Assembly: GCA_005882445.1 (NCBI GenBank)
Contig: VBAN01000390.1
Span: 1-8,000, forward strand
Length of the DNA: 8,000 nt
Source: Candidatus Segetimicrobium genomatis
Lineage (GTDB): Bacteria; Sysuimicrobiota; Sysuimicrobiia; Sysuimicrobiales; Segetimicrobiaceae
Reading direction: 5' to 3'
Below, in pieces: positions 1 through 7,112 of the stretch. A program made the position numbers and the translations under genes. A model generated the notes under the pieces. That model was given only the letters and a program-made list of their open reading frames with translations. It was not told where the DNA came from and did no database searches. Positions within the stretch are counted from its first letter, which is position 1, and each line of letters opens with the position of its first letter.

Positions 1-1430
1 TGCATGTGCTCGCCGGCGCCAACGGCGCGGGCAAGTCCACGCTCATCAAAGTCCTGGCCGGCGTGTATCCACCAGACGAGGGACAGCTGTACATGCACGA
101 CCGCCCGGTGCATTTCAGGAGCCCTCAGGAGGCCCGCGCGCACGGGATCGCGGTGATCTATCAGGAATTCTCGCTTGTGCCCGATCTCTCTGTCGCCGAG
201 AACATCTTCATGGGGCGGGAGCAGCTGAAGGACACGCTCCTGCGGCGCGTCGACTTCCGGCGCCAAGATGCGGAGGCCCAGGCCGCGCTCGCGCGTCTGG
301 GCGTCGAGATCGACCCCCGGACTTCCGTTCGCCGCCTCAGTGTCAGTCAGCAGCAGGAAGTGGAGGCGGCAAAAGCATTGTCGCAGGCCGCGCGCATCGT
401 CATCATGGACGAGCCGACCGCGGCCCTGACCTGGAACGAGATCCAAAACCTGTTCCGCATCATTCGCCAGCTCAAGACGGAAGGCGTGGCGATCCTCTAC
501 GTCTCGCACCGCCTCGAGGAGGCGGCGCAGATCGGGGACCGCGTCACCGTGCTCCGGGATGGGCGGCACGTGCAGACGCTGCCGATGCCGGAGGTGACTC
601 ACGAGGATCTCGTCCGGCTCATGATCGGCCGGGTCTCACCGGATTCGCCACGGCCCCGGCGGTCCCACGGCCCGATGGTCCTGGAGGTCGACGGCGCTTC
701 ACGCCGCGCCGCCTTCCACGGGGTGTCCCTGACGCTCCGGCGAGGGGAGATCCTCGGGATCACGGGGCTGGTGGGCTCCGGCCGCACCGAGCTGCTGCGG
801 TGCATCTTTGGGGCAGATCCGCTCGACGCGGGCACGATCCGCGTGCGCGGGACACCGGTGCACCTGCGCAGCCCCGCCGACGCCATCCGGCACGGAATCT
901 TCCTCATCCCTGAAGACCGCAAGATGCAGGGCCTGGTTCAGGTGCTCTCCGTCCTCCACAATGTCTCCCTGGCCTCGCTTCCCGGCTTCAGCCGGCTGCT
1001 CGGGCTGGATCTGGGGTCGGAACGACGCAGAGCCGCGGACCTGTGCCGCCGCCTGGGCGTGGTGGCGCCTTCGCTGTTCACCCAGGCCATGACGCTCTCG
1101 GGCGGCAATCAGCAGAAGGTCGTTGTGGCCAAGGGGTTGTGTGCCGATCCCGCGATCCTGTTGTTCGACGAGCCGACCCGGGGCGTCGATGTTCGGGGGA
1201 AGGGTGAGATTCATCGAATCATCGATGAGCTGGCCGAGGCCGGCACGGCGATCATCGTCGTCTCGTCCGAATTGGATGAGGTCTTGGGGCTCAGCGACCG
1301 GCTGTTGGTGATGCGGCGCGGGGAGATCGTTGCTGAGGTACCGCGCGACCGGTTCGACCACGAGCGGGTGCTCCAGTATGCGGTCCTGGGAAGAGATGCG
1401 CAGCGCGATGGGCACACGAGCGGTCACTAA
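1..1430 (+). CDS. CUT2 sugar ABC transporter ATP-binding protein (RbsA-like), 5' partial
   Basis: Cytoplasmic tandem ATPase that powers uptake of a monosaccharide or similar small solute through the permease encoded next. The frame is open to the left edge; about 25-35 N-terminal residues appear to be missing compared with the usual ~500, so the GTG at 6 is an internal codon, not a start. Counting from that codon, the first ATPase domain shows Walker A GANGAGKST (4-12), Q-loop Gln53, signature LSVSQQQ (111-117), Walker B MDEPT (134-138) and switch His168. The second domain has the degenerate Walker A GLVGSGRTEL (254-263, Arg replacing Lys), PEDRK (302-306), signature LSGGNQQK (364-371), Walker B FDEPTRGVD (387-395) and Ser in the switch position (SSELDE). 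This asymmetric pair of sites is typical of RbsA/XylG/MglA proteins. The stop TAA overlaps the permease start. The family is certain; the substrate cannot be read from the sequence. Confidence 0.95.
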   Translation, partial: HVLAGANGAGKSTLIKVLAGVYPPDEGQLYMHDRPVHFRSPQEARAHGIAVIYQEFSLVPDLSVAENIFMGREQLKDTLLRRVDFRRQDAEAQAALARLGVEIDPRTSVRRLSVSQQQEVEAAKALSQAARIVIMDEPTAALTWNEIQNLFRIIRQLKTEGVAILYVSHRLEEAAQIGDRVTVLRDGRHVQTLPMPEVTHEDLVRLMIGRVSPDSPRPRRSHGPMVLEVDGASRRAAFHGVSLTLRRGEILGITGLVGSGRTELLRCIFGADPLDAGTIRVRGTPVHLRSPADAIRHGIFLIPEDRKMQGLVQVLSVLHNVSLASLPGFSRLLGLDLGSERRRAADLCRRLGVVAPSLFTQAMTLSGGNQQKVVVAKGLCADPAILLFDEPTRGVDVRGKGEIHRIIDELAEAGTAIIVVSSELDEVLGLSDRLLVMRRGEIVAEVPRDRFDHERVLQYAVLGRDAQRDGHTSGH

Positions 1431-2328
1431 GGCGTCTCCAAGCAGAATCTTCCCCGGCGAGCTCCGGTGGGAGCGCGTCGGGCTGCTGGCCGCCTTCCTG
1501 GCCATGCTGGGCACGTACAGCTCGGCGCTGTTGTTCCTGGCCGGCGGACAGACCGTCGCGATCCTCAGCGCGGGGCTCGACCTCTCCCAGGGGTCGGTCG
1601 TCAGCCTCGTCAGTGTGGTCACCGCCGCCAACATCATTCAGCACGGCCTGATTGCCGGGTCGCTGCTTGGCCTGGCCGCGGGGACGCTGGCCGGCCTCAT
1701 CAACGGCCTCTTCGTCGGCAAGGCGCGCATCCAGCCCTTCATCGTCACCCTGGGCATGTTCTACGTCGCCTCCGGCGCGGCCATGACCTATGTCAACGGC
1801 TCGGCGGTCTTCGGGGTCCCGGATCCCGCGCGATCGCAGTGGTTCTGGTTTGGAGGCGGGTACATCGGAGGGCTCCCGACCCCGGTCCTGCTGGCGGCGT
1901 TCGGCCTGGCCGCCCTCCACTACGTGGTCACGCGCACGCAGTTCGGCCGGCATGTCTACGCCCTCGGAGGCAGTGAACAGGTTGCCGTCCTCTCGGGCAT
2001 CAACGTGGCGCGGGTGAAGGTCTGGGTCTACACGCTGAGCGGGTTCATGGCCGCATTCGGCGGCTACATCCTCTCGGCGCGGGTCATTTCCGGTCAACCG
2101 TTGCTGGGGGCGGGGAGTCTGCTCCTGCAGTCGATCTGAGCCGTCGTCATCGGAGGCACCTCGCTGTTCGGCGGAGAGGGCAGCGTCCTGCGCACGGTCC
2201 TGGGCGTGCTCTTCATCGCCTTCATGGTCAACGGGTTGAACATTCTTGCCATCTCCACCTTCGTGCAGGACATCATCATTGGCTCGCTGATCATCCTATC
2301 GGTGTGGTTCAGCACCCTGAGGAGGTGA
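1396..2328 (+). pseudogene. CUT2 sugar ABC transporter permease (RbsC-like), interrupted by in-frame TGA
   Basis: Inner-membrane channel subunit of the sugar importer. The open part, 1396-2139 (247 residues), carries the BPD_transp_2 hallmarks GQTVAILSAGLDLSQGSVVS (51-70), RIQPFIVTLG (111-120) and FGRHVYALGGSEQ (173-185). A TGA at 2137-2139 then interrupts the frame. Without any shift, the frame continues from 2140 to 2328 for 62 codons with the conserved C-terminal block AVVIGGTSLFGGEGSV, two further hydrophobic stretches and a stop. Full length would be about 310 residues, slightly short of the family's 320-340. The deficit lies between the first two membrane segments, where the usual SPNxxxxxNLxNILxQ-type stretch is absent. 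ATG 1396 follows a GGGAAGAG sequence closely; ATG 1408 is an alternative, and both overlap the ATPase end. The gene is either a genuine pseudogene or an intact gene with a sequence error. A truncated product would lack the end of the membrane domain and is unlikely to work. Confidence 0.85.
2137..2139 (+). other. premature in-frame TGA in the permease gene
   Basis: The codons read Ser-Ile-stop-Ala-Val-Val-Ile-Gly-Gly-Thr. In CUT2 permeases the corresponding residue is normally a small one (Ala or Gly) in an xIAAVVIGG-type motif. A GGA glycine codon would become TGA by one base change. TGA ends other genes in the window (3362-3364, 6102-6104, 7070-7072), so a reassigned TGA is not supported. 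No selenocysteine context is expected in this family. Confidence 0.85.
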
Positions 2329-2360
2329 GGGGGCGGCGCGCGATCCGGCCCGGCTGCGGA

Positions 2361-2371
2361 GTCTGACAGAC
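2361..2371. repeat. 11-bp perfect palindrome upstream of the sugar-binding protein gene
   Basis: GTCTGACAGAC is a 5-1-5 inverted repeat in the 67-base gap between the permease remnant and the binding-protein gene, just before the ribosome site. The one-base spacer is too short for an RNA hairpin loop, so if it means anything it is more likely a protein-binding site on DNA. It has a GTnnnAC-type core like some GntR-family operators, but there is no -35/-10 pair that I can defend beside it. It may be chance. Confidence 0.25.
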
Positions 2372-2374
2372 GCT

Positions 2375-2386
2375 GAGGAGGAGGGG
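2375..2386 (+). promoter_or_regulatory. strong ribosome-binding site of the sugar-binding protein gene
   Basis: A purine run GAGGAGGAGGGG ends 9 bases before ATG 2396, giving a near-ideal Shine-Dalgarno site. It is much stronger than that of the two genes upstream. This fits the usual need for binding protein in excess over the membrane subunits. Confidence 0.7.
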
Positions 2387-2395
2387 ATCACTTAG

Positions 2396-3364
2396 ATGAA
2401 ACGACGAGGCGTGCTGCGCGTGGTGCTTGCCGCAGGACTGCTGGCTGCCGTGGGATTCACCCTGCCCGCACGATCCACGGCTCAGGGGAAGCTGCAGGTC
2501 GCGGTGTTCCTGCCCGCGGCCGGGGATCCGTATTTCAAGCTGAAGAGCTGCGGCTACTTTGCCGGCGGCAAAAAGTTCGGGGCCGGGGTGACGCTCTTCG
2601 ACGCCGGCGGGTACGGCAACCTCAATCGCCAGGTCTCACAACTGGAAGACGTGATCCAGCGCAAAGTCAATGCGATCGTGCTGGTGCCGGCAAGCTCGGT
2701 CGGCACCGTTCCCGCCGTCGAGAAGGCCGTGGACGCCGGGATCGTCGTCATCAACGACGGCATTGCCACGAAGTCCCCCAAAGTGACGGGCTTCGTGGGA
2801 GAGAACAGCTACCTGATGGGCCAGCTCGAGGCAGTCTATATGGCTGATGCTCTCGGAGGCAAGGGCAAGGTCGTCATGCTGAGCGGGCCTTCTGGCCTCG
2901 ACCTGACGAACTTTCGCGTGAACGGCTTCAAGGACTACATGAAATATTATCCGGAGATCAAGATCGTCGCGGAGAAGTTTTCCGGCACGGCGTCGGCCGA
3001 GGCGCTCAACATCATGCAGGATTACCTCCAGAGCTTTCCGGACGTCCGCGGCGTGTACACGTTCAACGGCCCTATCGCGATTGGCGCGGTGCAGGCGCTG
3101 CGGGCCGCCGGGAAGAAGCCGGGCCAGGTGATCGTCACGACCCTCGACCTCGAGGACGAGACGAAACGCCTGATCCAAGAAGGCTGGGTTGGGATGACGG
3201 CGATCAGCCAGCCTGTCCAGATGGCGGCCCTGGCCGTCGAGATGGCCGTCCGGGCCGTCAAGGGCGAGAAGATCCCCGCCGAAACGCTCACCCAGTCCAC
3301 CATGGTGACGAAGAGCACCCTCTCCAGCGTCGACCTGTCGGGCCAGACCTGTCCGAAGCCGTGA
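2396..3364 (+). CDS. periplasmic sugar-binding protein of a CUT2 ABC transporter (Peripla_BP_4; RbsB/TorT-like)
   Basis: Secreted solute receptor, 322 residues, delivering substrate to the sugar importer encoded just upstream. Residues 1-30 form a signal peptide: MKRR, then a hydrophobic core, then a cleavage-type end near ARSTA. The mature part starts KLQVAVFLPAAGDPYF (32-47), the usual first strand and ligand loop of periplasmic-binding-protein type 1 folds. It continues with DAGGYGNLNRQVSQLEDVI (69-87), VNAIVLVPAS (91-100), GIVVIND (125-131), a second-lobe strand KVVMLSGPSG (148-157) and a hinge-type segment NGPIAIGAVQALRAAG (224-239). The AGGYGNL block resembles the TorT-like branch more than classical ribose-binding proteins, so the ligand may not be ribose. 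Only two cysteines are present, Cys52 and Cys319. ATG 2396 is supported by the strong ribosome site and the signal peptide. The gene looks intact although its permease is broken. Confidence 0.93.
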   Translation: MKRRGVLRVVLAAGLLAAVGFTLPARSTAQGKLQVAVFLPAAGDPYFKLKSCGYFAGGKKFGAGVTLFDAGGYGNLNRQVSQLEDVIQRKVNAIVLVPASSVGTVPAVEKAVDAGIVVINDGIATKSPKVTGFVGENSYLMGQLEAVYMADALGGKGKVVMLSGPSGLDLTNFRVNGFKDYMKYYPEIKIVAEKFSGTASAEALNIMQDYLQSFPDVRGVYTFNGPIAIGAVQALRAAGKKPGQVIVTTLDLEDETKRLIQEGWVGMTAISQPVQMAALAVEMAVRAVKGEKIPAETLTQSTMVTKSTLSSVDLSGQTCPKP

Positions 3365-3410
3365 GCAGGGCGCCTGTCAATCCCAACGAAGTCCTTGTCA
3401 CGCAAGTGAG

Positions 3411-3420
3411 AGGAGGAGGA
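3411..3420 (+). promoter_or_regulatory. ribosome-binding site that selects TTG 3427 as start
   Basis: AGGAGGAGGA ends 6 bases before TTG 3427 and is the only good Shine-Dalgarno site for the peptide-binding protein. A GTG at 3361 overlaps the preceding stop as GTGA but has no comparable site. ATG 3499 is crowded by a run of G directly before it. Confidence 0.65.
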
Positions 3421-3426
3421 TCGGCG

Positions 3427-5076
3427 TTGAGACAGTCAGCGGGCGTGGCGCAGCAGAGAGAGATCGGTCGCCTGGTTGACGCCTTCCGGCACGGGGGGAT
3501 GAGCCGAAGAGCGTTTCTGCGCCGCTGCGGAGCGCTGGGCGTGTCGCTGGCCGCCGCCCAACACCTCGTTGGCGCGTACACGGGAGCCCCGGCAGCGGCC
3601 GCGGGCGGGCCTCGCCGTGGGGGCATCTTGAAGGCGGCGTTCTCCGCCGACCCCGCGGGTTTTGATCCGGTCAGGGGCCCCAGCGGCATGTCGCACGTGG
3701 TCATCGAACAGGTCTACTCGACATTGATGGCGTTGGATCCCGACGCGAAGCCTTACCCTGAGCTGGCGCAGTCGTACAAGATGACGGATGGTGGACTCAC
3801 CTATACGTTTAATCTGCGCCAGGGCGTGAAGTTCCATCATGGCGACGAATTGACCGCGGAGGACGTGAAGTTTTCGTTTGACCGGCTGCGGGCTCCCAAA
3901 TCCGGATACTCGTACGGCGCGCAGGTCGAGACCATCAAGAGCGTCGACGCCGTCGACCGCTATACCGTGAGGTTCCGGCTCTCGAAGGTGACGGGTCCCT
4001 TCCTCATCTACATGGCGTTCCCCGGTTCGTCGATCGTTCCGAAGAAACTGGTCGACAGCGGACATGATCTCAATGCGAAACCCATCGGCACCGGCCCCTT
4101 TAAGTTCGTCAGTTATGAACCGCGCAGCGCGATCAAGTTTCAGCGCAACCCGGAGTACTTTGAGAAGGGCAAGCCCTACTTCGATGCGATGGAATACCGG
4201 ATCATCTCCGACATCACGGCGCTGACCAACGCTCTCCTCTCCGGCGTGGTCAATTTTTCCAACGAGATCCCGCCTAAGGATTTCGCCAAGGTGAAAGCGA
4301 GCGCGGGTTTGACGGCGGTGACGCTGGAAGGCTCCCGCTACAACTGGCTCCTGCTCAACAACACAAAGAAACCGTTCGATAACCCGAAGGTCCGCCAGGC
4401 GGTCTCGTTCGCCCTCGACCGGCAGGCTCTCGTCGACGGCGCCTTCTTCGGCCTGGCGACCCCCATCCTCGGCGGCGTGGTCCCGCAGTGGAACTGGGGA
4501 TATGCGGATATCTCGTTCGTGCCGCCGAAGGGGGACCTCGCGAAAGCCAAAGCGCTCCTGGCCGAGGCCGGCTACCCCAGCGGCATCACCGGCGTCGATA
4601 TCGGCATGACGCTTCCCTCGTCGTTCCCGAACATCATGGCGATGGGACCGATCGTTCAGGCGAACCTGGCCAAGGCGGGGATCCAGGCGAAGCTGGGGAC
4701 GATGGAGATCCCGCGGTACTGGGACGAGATCTGGAGCACCAGCAATTTCGGAATCACGATGATGTACTGGTTGAGCCCGCTCGCCGATCCGGACGATTTC
4801 GTGACCAACAACTATCACTGCGGCATGGCCATCAACGTGCAGAAGTACTGCAGCAAGGAGATGGACGCCCTGCTGGAGCAGGCGAAGAGCGCGCCCACGG
4901 TGGAGGCTCGGAAGGCGCTGTACCGCAAGATGCAGGACCTTTCGATGCAAGACATGCCCATCGTGCCGTTGGTCAACGGCTGGCTCCTGATCGGGCACAC
5001 CAGCAAGCTGCAGAATTACCGCCCGATGCGGACGGGATTCCTGAAGACACTCAAGGACGCGTGGCTCGAGGCGTAG
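3427..5076 (+). CDS. ABC transporter peptide-binding protein (SBP_bac_5, DppA/OppA-like), Tat leader
   Basis: Extracytoplasmic receptor of a dipeptide/oligopeptide-type importer, 549 residues from the TTG start, the usual size for the family. The leader has a charged amphipathic N-region, then MSRRAFLRR (25-33), a twin-arginine motif, a hydrophobic stretch and an Ala-rich end (AAAA, about 56-59), indicating Tat export. No lipobox is seen after the hydrophobic stretch, as Cys34 precedes it. The body starts with ILKAAFSADPAGFDP and contains the family block GLTYTFNLRQGVKFHHGDEL (123-142) followed by TAEDVKFSFDRL. The conserved C-terminal region EARKALYRKMQDLSMQDMPI begins at 493. The gene starts 62 bases after the sugar-binding gene and is followed after 71 bases by its permeases. 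SBP_bac_5 proteins bind peptides, nickel, heme or oligosaccharides, so the ligand is an inference. An upstream GTG at 3361 would add 22 residues. Confidence 0.93.
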   Translation: MRQSAGVAQQREIGRLVDAFRHGGMSRRAFLRRCGALGVSLAAAQHLVGAYTGAPAAAAGGPRRGGILKAAFSADPAGFDPVRGPSGMSHVVIEQVYSTLMALDPDAKPYPELAQSYKMTDGGLTYTFNLRQGVKFHHGDELTAEDVKFSFDRLRAPKSGYSYGAQVETIKSVDAVDRYTVRFRLSKVTGPFLIYMAFPGSSIVPKKLVDSGHDLNAKPIGTGPFKFVSYEPRSAIKFQRNPEYFEKGKPYFDAMEYRIISDITALTNALLSGVVNFSNEIPPKDFAKVKASAGLTAVTLEGSRYNWLLLNNTKKPFDNPKVRQAVSFALDRQALVDGAFFGLATPILGGVVPQWNWGYADISFVPPKGDLAKAKALLAEAGYPSGITGVDIGMTLPSSFPNIMAMGPIVQANLAKAGIQAKLGTMEIPRYWDEIWSTSNFGITMMYWLSPLADPDDFVTNNYHCGMAINVQKYCSKEMDALLEQAKSAPTVEARKALYRKMQDLSMQDMPIVPLVNGWLLIGHTSKLQNYRPMRTGFLKTLKDAWLEA

Positions 5077-5116
5077 GCGGCGCCGGGCTTGGTCTCAGTG
5101 CATCGGCGCGGCCGCC
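5076..5116 (+). repeat. bulged GC-rich inverted repeat after the peptide-binding gene
   Basis: GGCGGCGCCG (5076-5085) can pair with CGGCG (5104-5108) plus CCGCC (5112-5116), giving 10 base pairs with a 3-base bulge (5109-5111) and an 18-base loop. It begins at the last base of the stop codon. There is no T-tract, so it is not an intrinsic terminator. Hairpins at this place in importer operons can protect the upstream binding-protein mRNA and lower expression of the permeases. That role is an inference here, and GC-rich DNA makes such pairings fairly common. Confidence 0.35.
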
Positions 5117-5147
5117 GGGCTAGACGGCCGGCTGAGGGCCCATTCGC

Positions 5148-6104
5148 ATGTTGAGGCTGGTGGCCCTGCGCCTTGCGGCATTCGTGCCAACGTTGCTGGC
5201 GACCTCGGTCATCCTGTTTGTCGCGGTGAACGTCGTTCCTGGCTCGGCGGCCAAAGCGGCGCTTGGCATCGACGCCACCCCTCAGGCGATCGCCCGCTTT
5301 GAGCACGACCAGGGCCTGGACCGCCCGCTGCACGTCCAATACTTGGACTGGTTGGGCAAGGCGCTGCGCGGCGATTTCGGGACGTCCTTTCAAAACCACC
5401 TGCCGGTCAGTCCGGAGCTGCTGACGCGGTTACCCGTCACCCTGGAACTGGCGATCCTCGCGTTTATTGTCGCGAACCTCATCGCGGTCCCCCTTGGCGC
5501 CGCGGCGGCCCGCTCCCACCGGCATCGGACAGACCAGGTGGTCACGCTCCTGGCCACGGTCATGGGGGCCGTCCCCAACTTTTGGCTCGCCACCCTGCTG
5601 ATCCTGACGTTTGCGCTCAAGCTCGGACTGTTCCCCGCAGGAGGATTTGTCTCGATGGCGGAGTCCCCGCTGCGGAATCTTTCCCTCATGATCATGCCGG
5701 CCCTGTCGCTTGGTATTGTGTCATCGGCGCTCCTCCTGCGGATCATGCGCGCCGGAATGATCGAGGTCCTGGCTTCAGACTATATCCGAACCGCTGTGGC
5801 GAAAGGCGCCACCGCGCCCCGCGTTGTGTGGCACCATGCGCTCCGCAACGCGCTGATCCCTTTTCTGACCGTCGGCGCGGTCGAGTTTGGCTGGCTGTTT
5901 GGCGGCGTCGTCATCATCGAGGACATTTTTCTCCTGCCCGGCATCGGACAGCTCGTGCTGGTGGGCATTATCAACCGGGACTACCCGGTGCTCCTGGCAA
6001 GCACATTGACCGTCACCGTCGCCGTCCTCACAGCCAATTTGCTCGTCGACGTGCTCGCGGGGATCCTCGATCCCCGCGAGGTCTACGCGAGACCGCGGAC
6101 ATGA
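5148..6104 (+). CDS. dipeptide ABC transporter permease, DppB/OppB type
   Basis: First inner-membrane channel subunit of the peptide importer, 318 residues, normal length. It has an N-terminal membrane segment (about 8-30), a periplasmic stretch with the conserved GDFGTSF (75-81), and membrane segments near 97-119, 133-159, 178-199, 238-257 and 283-305. The cytoplasmic EAA loop contacts the ATPase and is readable at 211-240 (DYIRTAVAKGA...HHALRNALIP). FGGVVIIEDIFLLPGIGQL (251-269) is also characteristic of the family. ATG 5148 has a modest GAGGG site 9 bases upstream, and the first membrane segment begins a few residues later, as usual. The stop overlaps the next start as ATGA. The DppB/OppB family is clear; the peptide specificity is not. 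Confidence 0.95.
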   Translation: MLRLVALRLAAFVPTLLATSVILFVAVNVVPGSAAKAALGIDATPQAIARFEHDQGLDRPLHVQYLDWLGKALRGDFGTSFQNHLPVSPELLTRLPVTLELAILAFIVANLIAVPLGAAAARSHRHRTDQVVTLLATVMGAVPNFWLATLLILTFALKLGLFPAGGFVSMAESPLRNLSLMIMPALSLGIVSSALLLRIMRAGMIEVLASDYIRTAVAKGATAPRVVWHHALRNALIPFLTVGAVEFGWLFGGVVIIEDIFLLPGIGQLVLVGIINRDYPVLLASTLTVTVAVLTANLLVDVLAGILDPREVYARPRT

Positions 6105-7072
6105 GCGCCAACCTGGCGGGCGGAGGGATCCGAGCGGTCGCGTTTGCCGCCTTCGCCTGGAGACGCCATCGTGTCCTTGTCATCGGCGCGGTCCTGGTCG
6201 TCGCGGTCGTCGCGTCGGCGACCTTTGCCGGCCGGCTCGCGCCGTACTCCCCGTACGATGTCAACATCGCTGATAAGCTGCGCCCCCCCAACGCCGCGCA
6301 CTGGTTTGGCACGGATGAGTATGGCCGGGATGTCCTCTCACGGACGATCCACGCGGCGCGGATTTCCATTAAAGTGGCGACGGTCGCGGTGTCAGTGGGA
6401 CTCGTCGGGGGCACGGTGATCGGATCCGTCGCCGCCTACTTTGGCGGTGCGCTGGACGTGGCTCTGATGCGCCTGATGGAGCTGCTGTTCTCGTTTCCGG
6501 CCATCTTGCTGGCCATTGTGCTTATGGCCGTCCTGGGCACGAATATTCTCAATGCGATGGCCGCCATTGGCATCATTTTCATCCCGGGGTTCTCGCGCCT
6601 CGCGCGGGCGGCCACGCAGGGCGTCATGCGCCAACAGTATGTGGAGGCGGCCTACGCGATCGGCATGTCGGATCTGCGCATTTTGGGACGCGCGGTCCTT
6701 CCGCACATCGCCACGCTGATCGTGGAGGCCATGCAGGCGTTTGCGTACGCCGTCATCCTCGAGTCGTCCCTGAGCTTTCTCGGACTGGGCGCCCACCCGC
6801 CGGAGCCATCGTGGGGGAACATGTTGAATAGCGGACGAGGCTTCATGGATCAGGCTCCGTGGCTCGGGGTGGTTCCGGGGTTGGCGATGTTCTTCGGGGT
6901 CCTCGGATTCAACCTGCTGGGCGACGGGTTGCGGGACGTCCTGGACCCCCGCATGAGGCGAGGACTTGCCGGCCCCACGATGCCCGGAAATGTCCCCATC
7001 TTCTCGGGATCTGCCCTGACCGCGGAGAAGACGTTGGGGGATCCGGGGTCCGCGGAGAGCCCGGCGCGGTGA
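6101..7072 (+). CDS. dipeptide ABC transporter permease, DppC/OppC type
   Basis: Second channel subunit, 323 residues, pairing with the DppB-type permease. The ATG at 6101-6103 overlaps the preceding TGA in an ATGA, so translation is probably coupled; no strong separate ribosome site is seen. It has an N-terminal membrane segment (about 24-44), the OppC_N-type motif HWFGTDEYGRDVLSR (67-81), and further hydrophobic segments near 88-114, 121-147, 150-170, 205-230 and 253-275. The EAA loop spans about 180-206 (YVEAAYAIGMSD...LPHI), followed by ESSLSFLGLGAHPPEPSWGN (231-250) and the terminal GDGLRDVLDPRMRR (274-287). After that motif, where most relatives end within a few residues, there is a 36-residue Gly/Ser/Pro-rich hydrophilic tail. 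No partner ATPase gene follows in the window. Confidence 0.95.
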   Translation: MSANLAGGGIRAVAFAAFAWRRHRVLVIGAVLVVAVVASATFAGRLAPYSPYDVNIADKLRPPNAAHWFGTDEYGRDVLSRTIHAARISIKVATVAVSVGLVGGTVIGSVAAYFGGALDVALMRLMELLFSFPAILLAIVLMAVLGTNILNAMAAIGIIFIPGFSRLARAATQGVMRQQYVEAAYAIGMSDLRILGRAVLPHIATLIVEAMQAFAYAVILESSLSFLGLGAHPPEPSWGNMLNSGRGFMDQAPWLGVVPGLAMFFGVLGFNLLGDGLRDVLDPRMRRGLAGPTMPGNVPIFSGSALTAEKTLGDPGSAESPAR

Positions 7073-7112
7073 ACTGTATCGACAGACCGATCGGCTGCGC
7101 GAACTCAAGGGA

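Noticed and set aside
6..8. GTG at 6 as the start of the ATPase
   Set aside because: It lies inside the strand leading to Walker A. The frame is open to the window edge and the N-terminal part of the domain is missing.
699..1637. Long - strand frame opposite the ATPase and permease
   Set aside because: Low-complexity composition and complete overlap with clear ATPase and permease coding sequence.
2137..2139. TGA read as an amino acid (recoded genetic code or selenocysteine)
   Set aside because: TGA ends several intact genes here, and the family position calls for Ala or Gly, not Trp or Sec.
3394..3411. Small fold TCAC-GCAA-GTGA before the peptide-binding gene's ribosome site
   Set aside because: Only four base pairs; well within chance.
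3436..4998. 520-codon open frame on the - strand opposite the peptide-binding protein
   Set aside because: It is the mirror of a well-recognised SBP_bac_5 gene in GC-rich DNA. Its product is rich in Arg, His and Asp with no recognisable domain.
5109..5130. Hairpin formed by two CGGCCG copies (5109-5114 and 5125-5130)
   Set aside because: CGGCCG is self-complementary and common at this GC content; the longer pairing at 5076-5116 competes with it and no T-tract follows.
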